Assembly (NCBI RefSeq): GCF_048564905.1
Contig: NC_133015.1
Span: forward strand, 8,596,501 to 8,660,500
DNA: 64,000 nucleotides
Origin: Vicugna pacos
Taxonomy: Eukaryota; Chordata; Mammalia; Artiodactyla; Camelidae
Reading direction: 5' to 3'
The notes below the pieces were generated by a model. It was not told the DNA's origin. It searched no databases and was given only the letters and a program-made list of their open reading frames with translations. Below, piece after piece: positions 46,303-57,722 of the stretch (its first letter is position 1; each line of letters begins with the position of its first letter). The position numbers and the translations under genes are program-made.

Positions 46303-46540
46303 TTAGTGTGATGTAGTGGAAAGACCATAAGCTTTGGGATTTAAAATCCCAGCTACCGATTACTGGCTGTGTGATCTGGGATATGTAATCTCTTTGGGTC
46401 TCATCTTCGTTTTCATTACGTGTGGAAAGAGAATATGAATACTTTCCTATTGGGATAGAATTGAAGAATTAATGAGTTAACAGGATACAAAGTGCTCACT
46501 GCAGTGGCTGGTACCTAGCACATGCTCAATGCCTGTATAT
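46303..46540 (+). mobile_element. MIR SINE, near full length
   Basis: Sense MIR from the tRNA-like head ('gtgatgtagtggaaagacca', 'taagctttgggatttaaaat') through 'ggctgtgtgatctgggatat', 'ttgaagaattaatgagttaa' to 'tgctcactgcagtggctggt' and 'cacatgctcaatgcctgt'. It is the most complete MIR in the window. MIR activity ended before placental diversification. Confidence 0.8.
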
Positions 46541-46885
46541 TTCCTTTCTCCTGACTTCCGCTTCCAGAGACACGTCTACTTCATCCTGTACTGGCCAATC
46601 CCTCTTACTTTCCAGGCACTGAAGGCCCACTTTTGGCCAGTTTGACTCTGTCCCTTTCCTTGCCATCTCCCTGGTGAATATGGGCTTGTGGGTCATGACA
46701 GGACAAGGATCACTAGTGATGCAGCCCCCTATCCACATCCTTCACATTGTCCTCTCCTCCCTCTGTTCTTTCCTACACCTGTTACTGGGGAACTATCTGT
46801 TAACAGTTATTAGTACCCATCTATCCTATCTACTGTTATTATTCTTGGCAGAATGGTAAAGAAAAGAAGGAAAGAATGAATAAAG
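46541..46885. other. No gene or clear repeat
   Basis: The frames at 46526-46738 minus and 46674-46859 show no domain. Nothing supportable. Confidence 0.45.
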
Positions 46886-47030
46886 ATATAATCTGAGGGG
46901 CGAAGGCATAGCTCAGTGGTAGAGTGCACGCTTAGCATGCACGAGGCCTTCCTTTAAAAAAATTGAATAAGTAAACCTAATTACCTCCCCTTTCGCCTCG
47001 CAAAAAACAACAAAAATATATAATCTGAGG
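46886..47030 (+). mobile_element. Camelid tRNA-derived SINE (vic-1 type), box B lost, perfect TSD
   Basis: The body (46899-47017) starts 'ggcgaaggcatagctcagtg' (box A region), continues 'agcatgcacgagg', then jumps to 'ccttcctttaaaaaaattga' and the typical 'gtaaacctaattacctcccc' tail. The segment with the second pol III box (ggttcaatcc in sister copies) is missing, about two dozen bases. Perfect 13-bp direct repeats (atataatctgagg) at 46886-46898 and 47018-47030 show a clean and fairly recent insertion. Confidence 0.9.
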
Positions 47031-48309
47031 TTGCTTGGGACTCACTGAAATAATTGAAATCTTCAAAAGTGACATCAACCTAAGTTTAACACCACCACCA
47101 CTTTAGCTTTAGACCTATTTTTTTTTTCCCTCCCGTTTATAGAATCCCTGTTCATGATGCTTTTCTGTCTTGTTTCACCAGGAAATCAGTGGTTTTCAAT
47201 TCCTGCTGGCAGGAAAACTATAAACAACAACAACAGAACAGTTTCTCTGCATATCCAAGGTGTATGAGTTACAGGTTTTGACCCCCATTGTACACCAACA
47301 ATCCCCACAAGACTCTAATCATATTCGAAAGGGGGGATTTGTCACCTGAAGTTTACTGATGCATGAAGTTAATCTCAACTTTCTGTTCACGTAGGGGCTT
47401 ATTTGCACACAGCGTGCTACATTAATTTTTCAGCACAGTTTTTATGTATTCTTATTAAAGTATACTTTTCTTTCGACATTTTGAAAGCCCTGATATTGCA
47501 CTAACCAATGCATGCATTCGTTGGTTTGATTCATGCCCGCTTCTCTGCTTACTGTTTGTATTTGTCCTCAGTGAGAGCAGAGAAGAAAGTCCTGTTTATC
47601 CTTTGCTGTTCATTCAATATTAATCTAGGCTTTTACGTGGTTCCCGAGGTGTCTTATTCTTTATGCCTATATGCCACAGAGCTAGGGGACCTGATAAATT
47701 CAGTAGTTGTAGTGAAAATAACTTAGTATTTTACTACTGAGAGTAGAGTTAAGGTAAGCGAATGGTTTTCCTTTAGGATACAGATTTTGGGGGCTCATTA
47801 TTTTCAGAAAGACTCAGATTTGTTGAGATTTTCAAAAAATGTTCTGAGATTATACTTTACCACTGGAGTTACATGAAGTTATATGATTCATGGTTAGGCT
47901 ATTTATTTACTTAGAAAGCAAAAGAATTACATCATGGGGTCAAAAAGTTCCTGAAAAAATTTTTTTAAACTAGAAAAAAAGAAACCCAATATGTATTGAG
48001 CCTTTACTCCATACTAGTCACATTGTCTGTTCTTTTATTTAAATTTCCTAAGTGGTAGTCCTATCCCACAGAAGCCTCAGTTAAGGGAGCTCAGGTTGAA
48101 TGAGTGGGTTAATGTATGGTCTCATTTTACCAAGGGGCTCCTGGAGATTTTGCCTAAACTTAGAGTAATGTTTCTAAGGCAGGGGATTCTGGAACTGAAG
48201 AAGATCTGGGAAGAAACATTGTGGGGGAAGGGCTTTCAGGGTCTCTTACACCATAGGGGGCCGCCTGTTGTACCCTGGAGCAGGCCAAAATGGTGGAAAA
48301 GGGACAACG
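47031..48309. other. No gene or clear repeat
   Basis: Unique-looking sequence with some low-complexity A/T and a caacaacaac run near 47225. The frames at 47508-47726 and 48096-48344 have no recognised domain. Confidence 0.45.
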
Positions 48310-48545
48310 AGACCATAGATAATGGACACACTGGGATTAGGTGAGTCCTGGTTCTGCTACCTTCTAGTGCCTGTGTGCCCTGGGGTGAATTACGTAACCT
48401 CGCAGAGCCTCAGTTTCACTCATCTGTAAATTGGGGATAACAATGGGAATTGACCTGCCTGTCTCTCAGAGTTGTTTGAAGATGAATGAAGTTATGTGAG
48501 AGAGCCTTTTGTATGCTATAGAGCATAATACATGTTTGTTGTTAT
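48310..48545 (+). mobile_element. MIR SINE
   Basis: Sense MIR: 'gagtcctggttctgctacct', 'gtgtgccctggggtgaatta', 'acctcgcagagcctcagttt', 'catctgtaaattggggataa', 'gagttgtttgaagatgaatg'. The tRNA-like head is incomplete. Confidence 0.75.
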
Positions 48546-48835
48546 AACATGTTTTCTGGCACAGACAAGCAAGGGCAGGGAGGGGGGAAGGGACGCAAAT
48601 GACTGGAAAGAAGTAGGGTTGGCAGGGATCCTATCCACAGAGAATGGAACTTTCTAGACCTTGATCCTACCAGATAAGTATCTAATGGTATTTTCCATAA
48701 CAGTCCCCTCACCAGATCACTGTGTGTCTAGGACACCACCCTCCTCCTTCTTCTCTGATTTACTCTGTTCTGTATATAACAAAGCACACATTTAGTGTTT
48801 AGTTCATATGCACTAAGCTGGATGGAAACGGGGGC
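48546..48835. other. No gene or clear repeat
   Basis: Short unique-looking interval between MIR and L1. Confidence 0.4.
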
Positions 48836-50035
48836 AAATAGTACCAAACACCAAGGACAAGGAAAGTATATTTAATACATCACACATTGAAATTTCCTGC
48901 AAAGCACTGATAGCTGACTTCTCATCAGAAACGTGAGCCAGTAGACAATGAGGAAAACGTGGTCCAAGGAAAAGAGGAAGTCAAGGAACTGTCATCCAGA
49001 ATTATACAAACAAAATCATTTCAATTACAAAGGTAAAATAAAGGCATATTTAGAAAAACAAAAGCTAAAAAAGTACAAAATGTATAGGCCTTTAGAAAAG
49101 CAATTTTCAAATCTAGAGAATATTCCTCAAGAAGAAAAATGATGCCAGAAAGTTCTGAAAAGCAAAAAGGAATGGTGAGCAAAGACAATGTTGCTTTGTT
49201 AGAGAAATCCAAATAAATACCAACACAGAACAAAAAAGGACTTTTCCGTTAGAGTGAAAGGAGTATCAAAAAATTAAAAAAGAATTAAAATTCTGAATAA
49301 CAGCAACACATATGTTGGAATGATGGTGATGGAGTAAAAGTGATCGGAGGGTCCAACATTGTTCTGAAGAAAGCAAGTGTTGTTAATTAACCTTAAATCA
49401 TGTCATTGAAATAGCTATGTTACAATTTCTAGGGAAGTCACTAAAACATAAGGAAAGAATGTATAATTTCAAACAAGTACACAGGTGGGCAGGATGGAGA
49501 AATGAAGCAAAGAAATTCCATCAGTTTAAAATAAGGAAGAAATGGAATTAAAACAAATAGAAAATATGGGACATAAAGTACAAGATACGATTTTTGACAT
49601 GAATCCAAATATGTCAGTAATTCCATTAAATGAAAATAGATTAAATTTTCTCTTTCTGACATATAAAGATTGTCAGAATTTTTAAACACAATCCAGTTAC
49701 ATGTCAAGTACAAGACCCATGCCTAAAACATAAGAACATAGAACATTTGAAAGGAGAGGGATAGAAAAAAATTGAAAATAAAATTGGTTTAGCTATAGTC
49801 CATAAAAATGGGCTTCAAAAAAGATTAAGATTGTCAATTCACAGGGAAGATATAAGAATATGTTTGTAAATTAACGTTTAGCCCTATAAAGCAGAAAGTT
49901 ACAGAACAGTGAGAAAGGAATAAGTCCACCACCAGATTTTAACCCAGCCCTGTCAAAATTTGATAAATTGTGCAAACAATTATCAGCAAGGATACTGAGG
50001 TTTACAAAACTGACAAAATTGTTCTCAGAGACATA
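48836..50035 (+). mobile_element. Old LINE-1 (L1M/HAL1-like) remnant
   Basis: Sense sequence of the L1 region before or around ORF2: 'tgacttctcatcagaaacg', 'aggtaaaataaaggcatatt', 'agaaaaacaaaagctaaaa', 'cagaaagttctgaaaagca'. Further on are 'ttccattaaatgaaaataga' and 'agattgtcagaattttt'. Its first ~115 bases are repeated in inverted orientation at about 50350-50475. The frame at 48948-49142 is an L1 shadow. Confidence 0.6.
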
Positions 50036-50037
50036 TA

Positions 50038-50335
50038 CCAGCATACCTCATTTAATTGCACTTTGCAGATAATACAATTTTTACAAATTGAAGGTTTGTG
50101 GCAACCCTGTATCAGGCAAGTCTATCAGTGCAATTTTTTTCAACAACATTTTTTAAATTGCTTTTATTATCTTTATTTTTATTTATTTATATTTTTTCCA
50201 GTTTTATTATGTAGAATTATTACAGTTCAGCAACAGCATTATTTTTTAATTAAGGTGTGTACATTGGTTTTTTAGACACGGTGCTATTCCACACTGAGTA
50301 GACAATAGCATAGTGCAAACATAATCGGATGCACT
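50038..50335 (+). mobile_element. Tigger-type (pogo-like) DNA transposon, internally deleted
   Basis: It starts at a TA followed by a Tigger-like terminal sequence (ccagcataCCTCattta), then 'acaaattgaaggtttgtggc', 'aaccctgtatcaggcaagtc'. After a large internal deletion come 'ggtgtgtacattggtttttt' and 'actgagtagacaatagcata', 'gtgcaaacataat'. The right terminal repeat is not recognisable. The transposase region is missing. It sits between two opposed L1 remnants. Confidence 0.7.
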
Positions 50336-50339
50336 TGGA

Positions 50340-51600
50340 CTATGTTTCTACCCATTGTCCACTGGCTCACATTTTTGATGATGAGAAGTCAGCTGTCAGT
50401 GCTTTGTAGGAAATTTCTCTTTTCTCTGTGACTGCATTAAATATACTTTCCTTGCCCTTGGTGTTTGGTACTACTAAAGTCTAGGTGTAGAAGAATTTTT
50501 CTGTATCCTGTTTGTAATCCTACATCTTCCAGATTCATATGATTGGTTTCTTTGATCATTTCTGGAATATTTACAGCTATGATTTCTTTTCATATTATGA
50601 CCTCTCCTCTATTCTTTTTCTCCCTTCCATCTTGAAATCTAGTTAGACATAAACTCAGCCTTCTCTGTCTCTTGTCTTTAATCTTTCCGTTAGATTTTAT
50701 ATATATTTTTTGTGTCTCCGTACTATATTCTGAGAACTTCCTTCAGCAATATTTTCTAGTTCAGAAATTCTACCTTTGGCTTCTAAGCTGCTGTTTAATG
50801 GATCCATTGGACTTTTAATTTCAATTATTGTATTTTTTTATTTTTAAATGCTCTATGTGGTTCTTTTTTCAAACTGCTTGATCACTTAATAATTGATTCC
50901 TTATCAAACTTCCAATTGCCCTTTTATTTCTGTCAACATATCAAATATGCTTTATTTAGAGTCTGTATCTGATATGGCCAGTAACTACAGTCTTTCCAGG
51001 TCTGAGTATGCAGTTTGCAATTCCTCCAGACTCTTGTTTGCAAGTTCCTTTGGCGTGTTTGCTGAGTTCAGACTGTGAGCATGTATTGCTTTGAACTTCA
51101 TAACGTGGGAATCCTTTGAGATTTGTAATTAAAGGCAATTCTTCCTTGAGAGATGAAGTTTCTTGTTTCTTCCATTGAAAGAGTACAAGAATCTAGGATC
51201 ACTCCTGATCAATTTTTAGACTGGAGTTTTTTTGGGGCCACACATACATTGTAATTATAGTATTGTACTTACAGATTATCAGAGCAGAATCATTTTTCTT
51301 TTTCTTGCCATTAGGTTCATGCAATCAAGACCAAGACAGTCTCTGCAGGGTGGGGCTTTCTGATTCCCTCACTGAATGTCACCCTTCAGCAATCTTCACT
51401 TTACGTGGGGTCTCACATCTGCCCCCAAGCTGTTACTTCACCTGCTGTCCTCAACTTGCTGTTAAAATTCAGGCTCTAGGCTAGCAAGAATTTTCCGGTG
51501 TCCCCAGGGCACATGCTGTTTCCAATGCTAGTTTACGCCCATAAAATTGCTTTCTCAAACTAAACCCTGATTGCTTTCTCAACTGCTAGCTCAACTGTAA
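50340..51600 (-). mobile_element. Old LINE-1 (L1M-type) remnant, opposite to the one at 48.8 kb
   Basis: Reversed L1: 'gatgagaagtcagctgtcag', 'ccttgcccttggtgtttggt', 'catatgattggtttctttga', 'tatctgatatggccagtaac', 'caaaccctgattgctttct'-like blocks toward the end. Its left ~120 bases are the inverted partner of 48838-48950. The frames at 50893-51138 and 51263-51484 are inside it. Confidence 0.55.
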
Positions 51601-52089
51601 TTTAAAAATTTAAAAAAAAATACATTATCCACCATTGTGGTGTTCTGTACTGTTGTTACACTGTACATCTAGGACCTATGGGTGCGAACGGAATTCCCAC
51701 AAGAATGTCTGTACAAGGTTTGAATGAAGACTTACAAATCCTCAGAAGACGTGAATACTGTTTTGAATTGCAAAGTGTCATAATAATGAGGACAGAAGCA
51801 CACATCTTATCACCTTTTGTCCTCCTTTTACCCATGCATGTTACCCTTTGATACGTGTAGAGGTCGTCTTGGCTACTGGGTGAAAACCAAATGCATTTTT
51901 GCAATTTCCACATAGTATATATGTGTGTGAGTACATGTACGCATGATGACATTAAAACTGGTTAACCTCCCTAAATAAATATCATATAAAATTGTGTGTG
52001 CATGTGAGTGTATAATTGCTTGAGGTTCTTTGCTATTTTGTGGATATACTTATTTTTAGTCGTGAGATTTTTGTCAAGCTTGCCTGAAG
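51601..52089. other. No gene or clear repeat
   Basis: AT-rich sequence with a few TG-rich stretches near 51915 and 51990. The minus frame at 51656-51952 has no domain. Confidence 0.45.
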
Positions 52090-52445
52090 GTGTCTTCTTG
52101 CCTCTGAGTATTTGCACTTGCTGTTCCTTTGCTTGAAGTGTTTCCCCTGCTAATATTCACATAATTTACTCCCTTACCTACATCTTGTTTAAATGCCACC
52201 AATCTAAGTGAAGCCTTCCTTGGTCATTGTTTCTAAAATTCCAGTGATTTCTCCAACTCTTCTGCTTTCATTTTCTCCTTTGCCTCTATCAGCATCTAAC
52301 ATACTGTATAGTTTACACCTTTATCTTGTTAATGTTCTGTCTTCCCCACCAGAATGTAAGCTTCATGAAGCCTGAGATTTGCCTGGAACAGTGCCAAACA
52401 AACAATAGGTGCTCAATAAACATTTATTGTATGAATTAAATGAAT
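52090..52445 (+). mobile_element. LINE-2 3' end
   Basis: One of the clearest L2 copies here, in sense: 'ttgcacttgctgttcctttg', 'aatgccaccaatctaagtga', 'gaagccttccttggtcattg', 'agaatgtaagcttcatgaag', 'ggaacagtgccaaacaaaca', 'gtgctcaataaacatttatt'. Confidence 0.8.
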
Positions 52446-52567
52446 GACTATGACCACATTTCTTTTCTCTGAAGCCACAGAGCCTAGTACTGCATGTAAG
52501 ATGACACTGTAATGCTTCAGCTCAAAATAGACATCCTTGACTGTAAAGCTCTGCACCAACAATCTTA

Positions 52568-52730
52568 AACTCAAATGCAGGGGAGAGGGTATAGCTCCGT
52601 GGTAGAGCGCGTGCTTAGCATGCATAAGGTCCTGGGTTCAATCCCCAGCTCTTCCATTAAAATAAGTAAATAAGCCTAACTACATCCCCCCAAACAAAAC
52701 CAGAAAACAAGTAAGTGCAACTCAAGTGCA
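52568..52730 (+). mobile_element. Camelid tRNA-derived SINE (vic-1 type), near intact
   Basis: The body (52580-52718) has both pol III elements: box A-like tagctccgtgg (52592-52602) and box B ggttcaatcc (52635-52644). These are followed by 'ccccagctcttccattaaaa', 'taagtaaataagcctaacta' and a short A-rich end. Flanking 12-bp repeats (aactcaaatgca 52568-52579; aactcaagtgca 52719-52730) differ at one base, giving a datable insertion. The head resembles an alanine-type tRNA but does not form a functional tRNA. Confidence 0.9.
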
Positions 52731-53859
52731 TTCTCACACCCACAGGATTCAGTTTGAACCTCTTGTAATTATAACCTCTGTTTTATTCTGATGTTCAGTG
52801 TGCTCTTTATTCAGCCTGTATTGCACATACATTCCTTTTTTTTTCCCCAAAAGTTGCCGGACTACTTGGGGACGTACTGATCCTTCATTTCAATCTCAAA
52901 GGAAAGTAGAATTGAATGATATAAGTGCTGTTAGTATCAAGCGTTGTCAGCAGACTGACTCACTTTGGCAATTGGCTGCATGGTGTCATTTCAGAGATGA
53001 AGTCACAATGATAGAACATCACACAAGCGGTAAATGATTAGACAGAGATCAGCGGCTGCTTCATCAGTTGTGCGGAACTTCAGGCGTGAGTAACTCTGTT
53101 ACTCTGTCACAGGAAATTCTGCATCCTTCCTTTCACAGTAGTTCAAATAAGCTTAACCGAAAAGGAATTCATTGCTCTTATAACTTGGATCTGAGAAAAT
53201 AGCTTGGATTTGATTAGATCAGGCTCCAGCGATGTTAATGGGGCTTTGCCCTGTTCAGTGCTGCTTGTTTCTGCTTGACTTTATTCTGCAAGGAGGTTGG
53301 TGGTGCGCAGTAAGCAAGATGACCGCCGGAAGCTTCAGACTCTAATCATCTTAGTAATTCACAAAGAGACCTTCCTCCCAAAGTTTGTAGAAATCCACAA
53401 AAAGATGACTTATTGTTCCAGTTTTGCATAATTTTGCTCCTATGGCCAGAGGAAGTCAAGAAGCAGTGGTAGAAAGCTTCATTAAGATGTCATGAAATGG
53501 GGATGAGTTGTTCTCTCGAGGGCATGATGGTGAATAAAAACAAAATGCTCACAACACCTGATTTTAATATCTCAAAAACCGACCTAAGCTCTACTTCATA
53601 GTGTTGGTGATCAATGATATAGTGTAGATTTCTCAGCATTTGATTGACACCCAATAAATGACAGCAATTATTATTATCTGAGCTGTGTTAACTGTGCAAC
53701 CTTCCTTCATCATTGAATTGTGACCCTTATTTCTATAATCTCGTGATACTATTATGTTATCCAAGATTACTGTCCAGTGTTATTGAAGAAAGAGTAGAAA
53801 CAAGTGATACTTTTCAGCTTCAAAATATTGAACGTTATAATTGTCTATGATTTTGATTC
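52731..53859. other. Repeat-poor sequence
   Basis: No gene. The stretch 52900-53500 carries no recognised repeat and has mixed complexity. It could be conserved non-coding DNA. The plus frame at 52798-53037 has no domain. Confidence 0.4.
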
Positions 53860-54050
53860 TAAAAATGTTTTTACACACATTATTATTTAAAATCTAACCG
53901 GAAACTCTGGGAGCTCAGCATGATTAATGTTATCACTTTACAAAGAAAGAAATTAAGATTTAGAGAAATTAAATGTCTAACTTCACACAGGTGATATCAG
54001 TACCCAAGATGAGTTCTTTTGACTCTAAATCTTGTATTCTTTCTGGGATA
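53860..54050 (-). mobile_element. MIR SINE fragment
   Basis: Reversed MIR: 'acacacattattatttaaaa', 'ttatcactttacaaagaaag', 'agatttagagaaattaaatg', 'cttcacacaggtgatatcag'. Confidence 0.6.
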
Positions 54051-55599
54051 CCATGTGATTATGGATTTACTCGTAGAAGATACTAATGTCTTTCACAGAA
54101 CCAGGGTTCTAATGGAACATTTTGAAATTGAACACTATTTTGTCTAAAAATTAGACAACTTATAGGAAACATTTCCTAGAGCATGTGGAGCCATGCCATC
54201 ATAAAGAGTTTTGACTTCGACAATGAGGGTGTTTTAAGCTAAGGCTATGAAAATGGCCATGCCAGTAAGTAGGTAGGAAGGTTAAGAAGGTAAAATTCAC
54301 CCTTCGCTCACTTTTACTGACCTGCGGGAGAGATGACAAGTGCTAATCAAACCTTCCAAAGTTTAGGTGTCTTACAAAAGTCACATTTTACAACTATTAT
54401 TCTTTGTGAGCGTGTGAGTTTCATGCCACTGAATGAGTTTATAAAGAGGTCAGAAAATCACATTTTCATGACTTAGTGTGGATACATTTGTGTTGTTTAG
54501 AGAGAATGGCAGTATCAGTAGTCTCCAAACTGGGGCTCTTAACGGAATACATGACTGGACCCTTCCCCAGAATCAGGGGTCGCTGATCCCTAAATTGTGA
54601 GTTAATTTTAAGGATTCTTTTAATTCCGAGTCTGTGGTTCTCTCTCTCTCTCTTCACTATTAATCCATCTTTGAGGATCATTAATATTATGAATAAAGCA
54701 TACACTCAATGATTTTCAAACTATTATGTTTTTTGACCTAGTGAGTAAATACAGAGAGAATCCAGATCTGATTTTTCCCATCAAAATCACAATGCATATT
54801 CTGACAGCCAGATATTTAGGAGAAAATGCTTTAGTATTTCAGCTACTGTTCACTGTATAATAGCCTCCCCTTACTTCAAGACTTAGTGCTTTATTTAATT
54901 TTGATATGCCTTGGGGGCTCAAGACACTATCAAGCACTCATCCTTTGCTCCAGGCTTTTTTAAATTACCTGCCCGTAAATCTCAATGTGCAGCCACCTTC
55001 TGTTCCCATGGCAACCTGCTTGATGTTGATATATGTTTGAGCATATCCAGGTCACTTGAAAACTAAACGATGTGCCTAAAAATGCAATAAACAAAGCAAA
55101 TGCAAAATGGATGTTTGAACATTATTATTTATTTATTGTTAGATTTATAGAATATGAAAGTAAAAAAATCAATTGATAGCAGGCTTTAAGATGTCTGCCC
55201 AAGTCTGGGCTCAGGTTTACAAGCCTAGAATGAGACAGTAGATTTTTGATCTCCAAGATGACTAGCAGTTGGGTCGGCTGCTGCTGGAATAAGAAAAGCT
55301 CTAGCTGTCCAGGACATACTGAGTCGGTCAGACTCTTTGTGATGAGTTATGCTCAATAAACCAAAAGCAGAGGCATAAAGAACAGGCTGGGCTCTGCTAG
55401 TTGAAGCTTTGGAGACCACAGGAGGTGAAGCCTCTACTTCTGCGTGGGAAATTGATAATGGAGTGTTTCATGATGAATGTCTTATGAGGGCATTTGGGTT
55501 TAGGTGAGCCGGGAGCACACACATGTAGAGATGCAGTCACTGCAGACACTGAGAGGAAAGGCACATTCAGAACTCACCTTCACACACGTGGCTCCTTTA
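54051..55599. other. No gene or clear repeat
   Basis: Mostly unique-looking sequence with a short CT run at 54638-54653. The minus frames at 54466-54705 and 55225-55419 show no domain. Confidence 0.45.
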
Positions 55600-56423
55600 A
55601 TCCCTCCAGAGCTGTTTATTTTTAATCAAGGGAGAATTTATGTAGAGTGAAATGCACATATGATAAATGCAGTTCAGAGGTTTTTGACAAATGCATCTAC
55701 CCATGAACACATTACCTCGAACAAGATGTAGAACATGTCCATCGTTCCAGAAAATTCAGTCATGCTCCTTTCCAGGAAATGACCTCCTTCCAAAGGTATA
55801 GATTAGTTTTGCCTCTTCTCGACCTTCATATAAATGAACTCATACAGTGTTTATCTTTAAAACGTGGCTCTTTTATCTCAGCAAAAAGTTTTGAGGTTCA
55901 TCTATATTGTTCTATATATGGGCAGTTTGTCCCATTAAATATTTAGTATTTCATTATATGGATATACTAAAATTTGATTATTTCCTGAAGGATATTTGGG
56001 TTGTTTCAAGTTTGAGGTTAACATTAATTAAGTTGCCAGGGAGCGTTTGTATGCTGGTACTTGTGTAGAAGTGTGCTATCATTTCTCCATCACCCAAGTG
56101 CAGTTGCCAAGTCAGAGCAATTTTATAGCTTAAACATACACTTATATGTTTAACTTTATTAAGACACAGCCAAATAGTTTTCCAAAATGTATCATTTTAC
56201 ATTCTCAATGGCAATATTTGAGAGTTTTGAATGCTTCACATTCTCACCGATACCAAGTGTGTCATTCTTTTTAAATTTAGCCGCAATAGCAGGTGTCTAG
56301 TGAAGTCTTTGTGATTTCCGTCAGCATTTTGCTGATGACCAACGATACTGAGCACTTTTTTGTGTGTACATATTGGTCATTTGCATGCTTTCTTTTGTGA
56401 GTTGTCTGTTCAAATCTTTAAAA

Positions 56424-56456
56424 CATTTTTTTAATTGAAGTATAGTTGATTTACAA
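56424..56456 (-). mobile_element. Ultra-short LINE-1 3' tail
   Basis: About 33 bases: a T run, then 'aattgaagtatagttgatt' and 'tacaa', identical in kind to the 3' extremity of the artiodactyl L1s at 28.9 and 29.8 kb. It interrupts the older L1 remnant. Too short for certainty. Confidence 0.5.
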
Positions 56457-56819
56457 TTTTTGTTCCTTTTCTCCATTTTTATTGGATTTTCTGCTCTTTT
56501 TTAATAGAATTGTAGAAATTCTTTATATATTCTGCATACAGAACACTTCTTCAGATATATGTGTTGTGAATATTTTCTGCTAGTCTGTGTCTTATCTATT
56601 CATTTTATTGACAGTGTTTTTTGATGAATGGATGCTTAAGTTTTGAGAAAGTTCAGTTTATGGATTTTTAAGTTTTGTTGTTAGCAACTTCTGTGCCCTA
56701 TTTAAGAAATCTTTTCTTGCCCCAAGCTTGTGAAGATATTCTCCTCTATTGTCTTCTAGAAGACCAGTCTTCATTAGAATTTCTGTTTACTCTGTCCAAT
56801 ATCATAACCTTTAGCTAGA

Positions 56820-56955
56820 CTGGTTATTAAGCATTTGAAATATGGATAGTGTGGCTGAGAAATCAAATTTAAATTTCATTTCATCTTAATCAAGTGAAAT
56901 TTAATTTTGTATGGCCACATGCGGTTAATGGCTATTGTATTTTCCAATATGGTTT
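56820..56955 (+). mobile_element. Non-autonomous hAT-type MITE fragment
   Basis: Shares the layout of the element at 17405-17580: 'ttaagcatttgaaatatgga', 'tagtgtggctgagaaat', an AT-rich centre, then 'tatggccacatgcggttaat', 'ggctattgtattttcc'. The left end is missing. Confidence 0.55.
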
Positions 56956-57356
56956 AAAGCTTTATAGTGTTAAATTTTACATTTATATCTATAGTTCATC
57001 TCAAATTATTATGCTGTTAATTTCATTATTTGAGATAATGGTAGAAAATCATTTTTCTCGTCTTTTTTTTTATCCAATTGTTCCACTATCATCAAATTGC
57101 ATTATTGAAGACAACTGACTTTTTATGTATTCATCTATTTCTAAACCTTCTATTCTGTTCCCTTGATTTGTCTGTTTTTATATTCAAATACAACTTTGAC
57201 TTGATTACTGTAGATATATCTATGTCTTAGAATCTAGTAGTATAAGTCCATCAAATTATTTTTTAAGGTGTTTTAGCTTTTCTAGTCCTTTACATTTTTA
57301 TATAAATCTTAGAATCAATTTTTCAATTTCTAAAAAAAAAATCCCTGTGGAACTAG

Positions 57357-57402
57357 TATGTCACCTGAAACTAATATGTCAATTATACCTCAATAGAGAA
57401 TT
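57357..57402 (+). mobile_element. Ultra-short LINE-1 3' tail (sense)
   Basis: 'gtcacctgaaactaatatgt' followed by 'caattatacctcaata' is the terminal sequence of an older mammalian L1 in sense, about 46 bases, without a clear poly(A). Confidence 0.55.
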
Positions 57403-57636
57403 CTAAGAAATCCTTTTTCATAGATTTCATTTTCAATTGCCCAATTCACCAGTTTGTAATCAATGAGATATTAAGTAAAATTCTCAAGGCCACAGGGAAA
57501 GCTGGAATTTTAACTTAGATTTTTCTGGTTCCTCAACTTGCACTTTTTGAGCATATTTTTTACTTGCCAACTTATACAGAAATAATTCATTGAAAGTGAT
57601 CAATTTTTTTCCAGAAGAATAATCTCAAGAGAGGTG

Positions 57637-57722
57637 ATATATATGTGTGTCTGTATATGTATATGTATGTGTGTGTGTATATACATATGTATGTGTGTGT
57701 GTATATATATAAATGTATATAA
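57637..57722. repeat. TATG/TG/TA compound simple repeat
   Basis: Interrupted alternating purine-pyrimidine tract (atatgtgtgt, gtatatacat, gtgtgtgtat). The minus frame at 57587-57802, rich in Ile/Tyr/Thr/His, is an artefact of it. Confidence 0.85.

Larger units (their letters stand above)
55600..57340 (-). mobile_element. Old LINE-1 remnant with later insertions
   Basis: Reversed L1M 3' region and beyond: 'atgcacatatgataaatgca', 'ccatgaacacattacctcga', 'gttttgcctcttctcgacct', 'ggatatttgggttgtttcaa', 'ccaaatagttttccaaaatg', 'agcattttgctgatgaccaa'. Toward the right are 'ctttatatattctgcataca' and 'agtttatggatttttaagt'. It hosts a tiny L1 3' tail (56424-56456) and a hAT MITE piece (56820-56955). 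Confidence 0.6.

Noticed and set aside
48250-48268. CTCF-like aggggggc core
   Set aside because: The spacing of the upstream cca does not fit the motif, and a simple G run explains it.
52580-52655. tRNA gene
   Set aside because: The A and B boxes belong to the tRNA-derived SINE. The cloverleaf is not preserved, and the SINE tail and target-site duplications follow.
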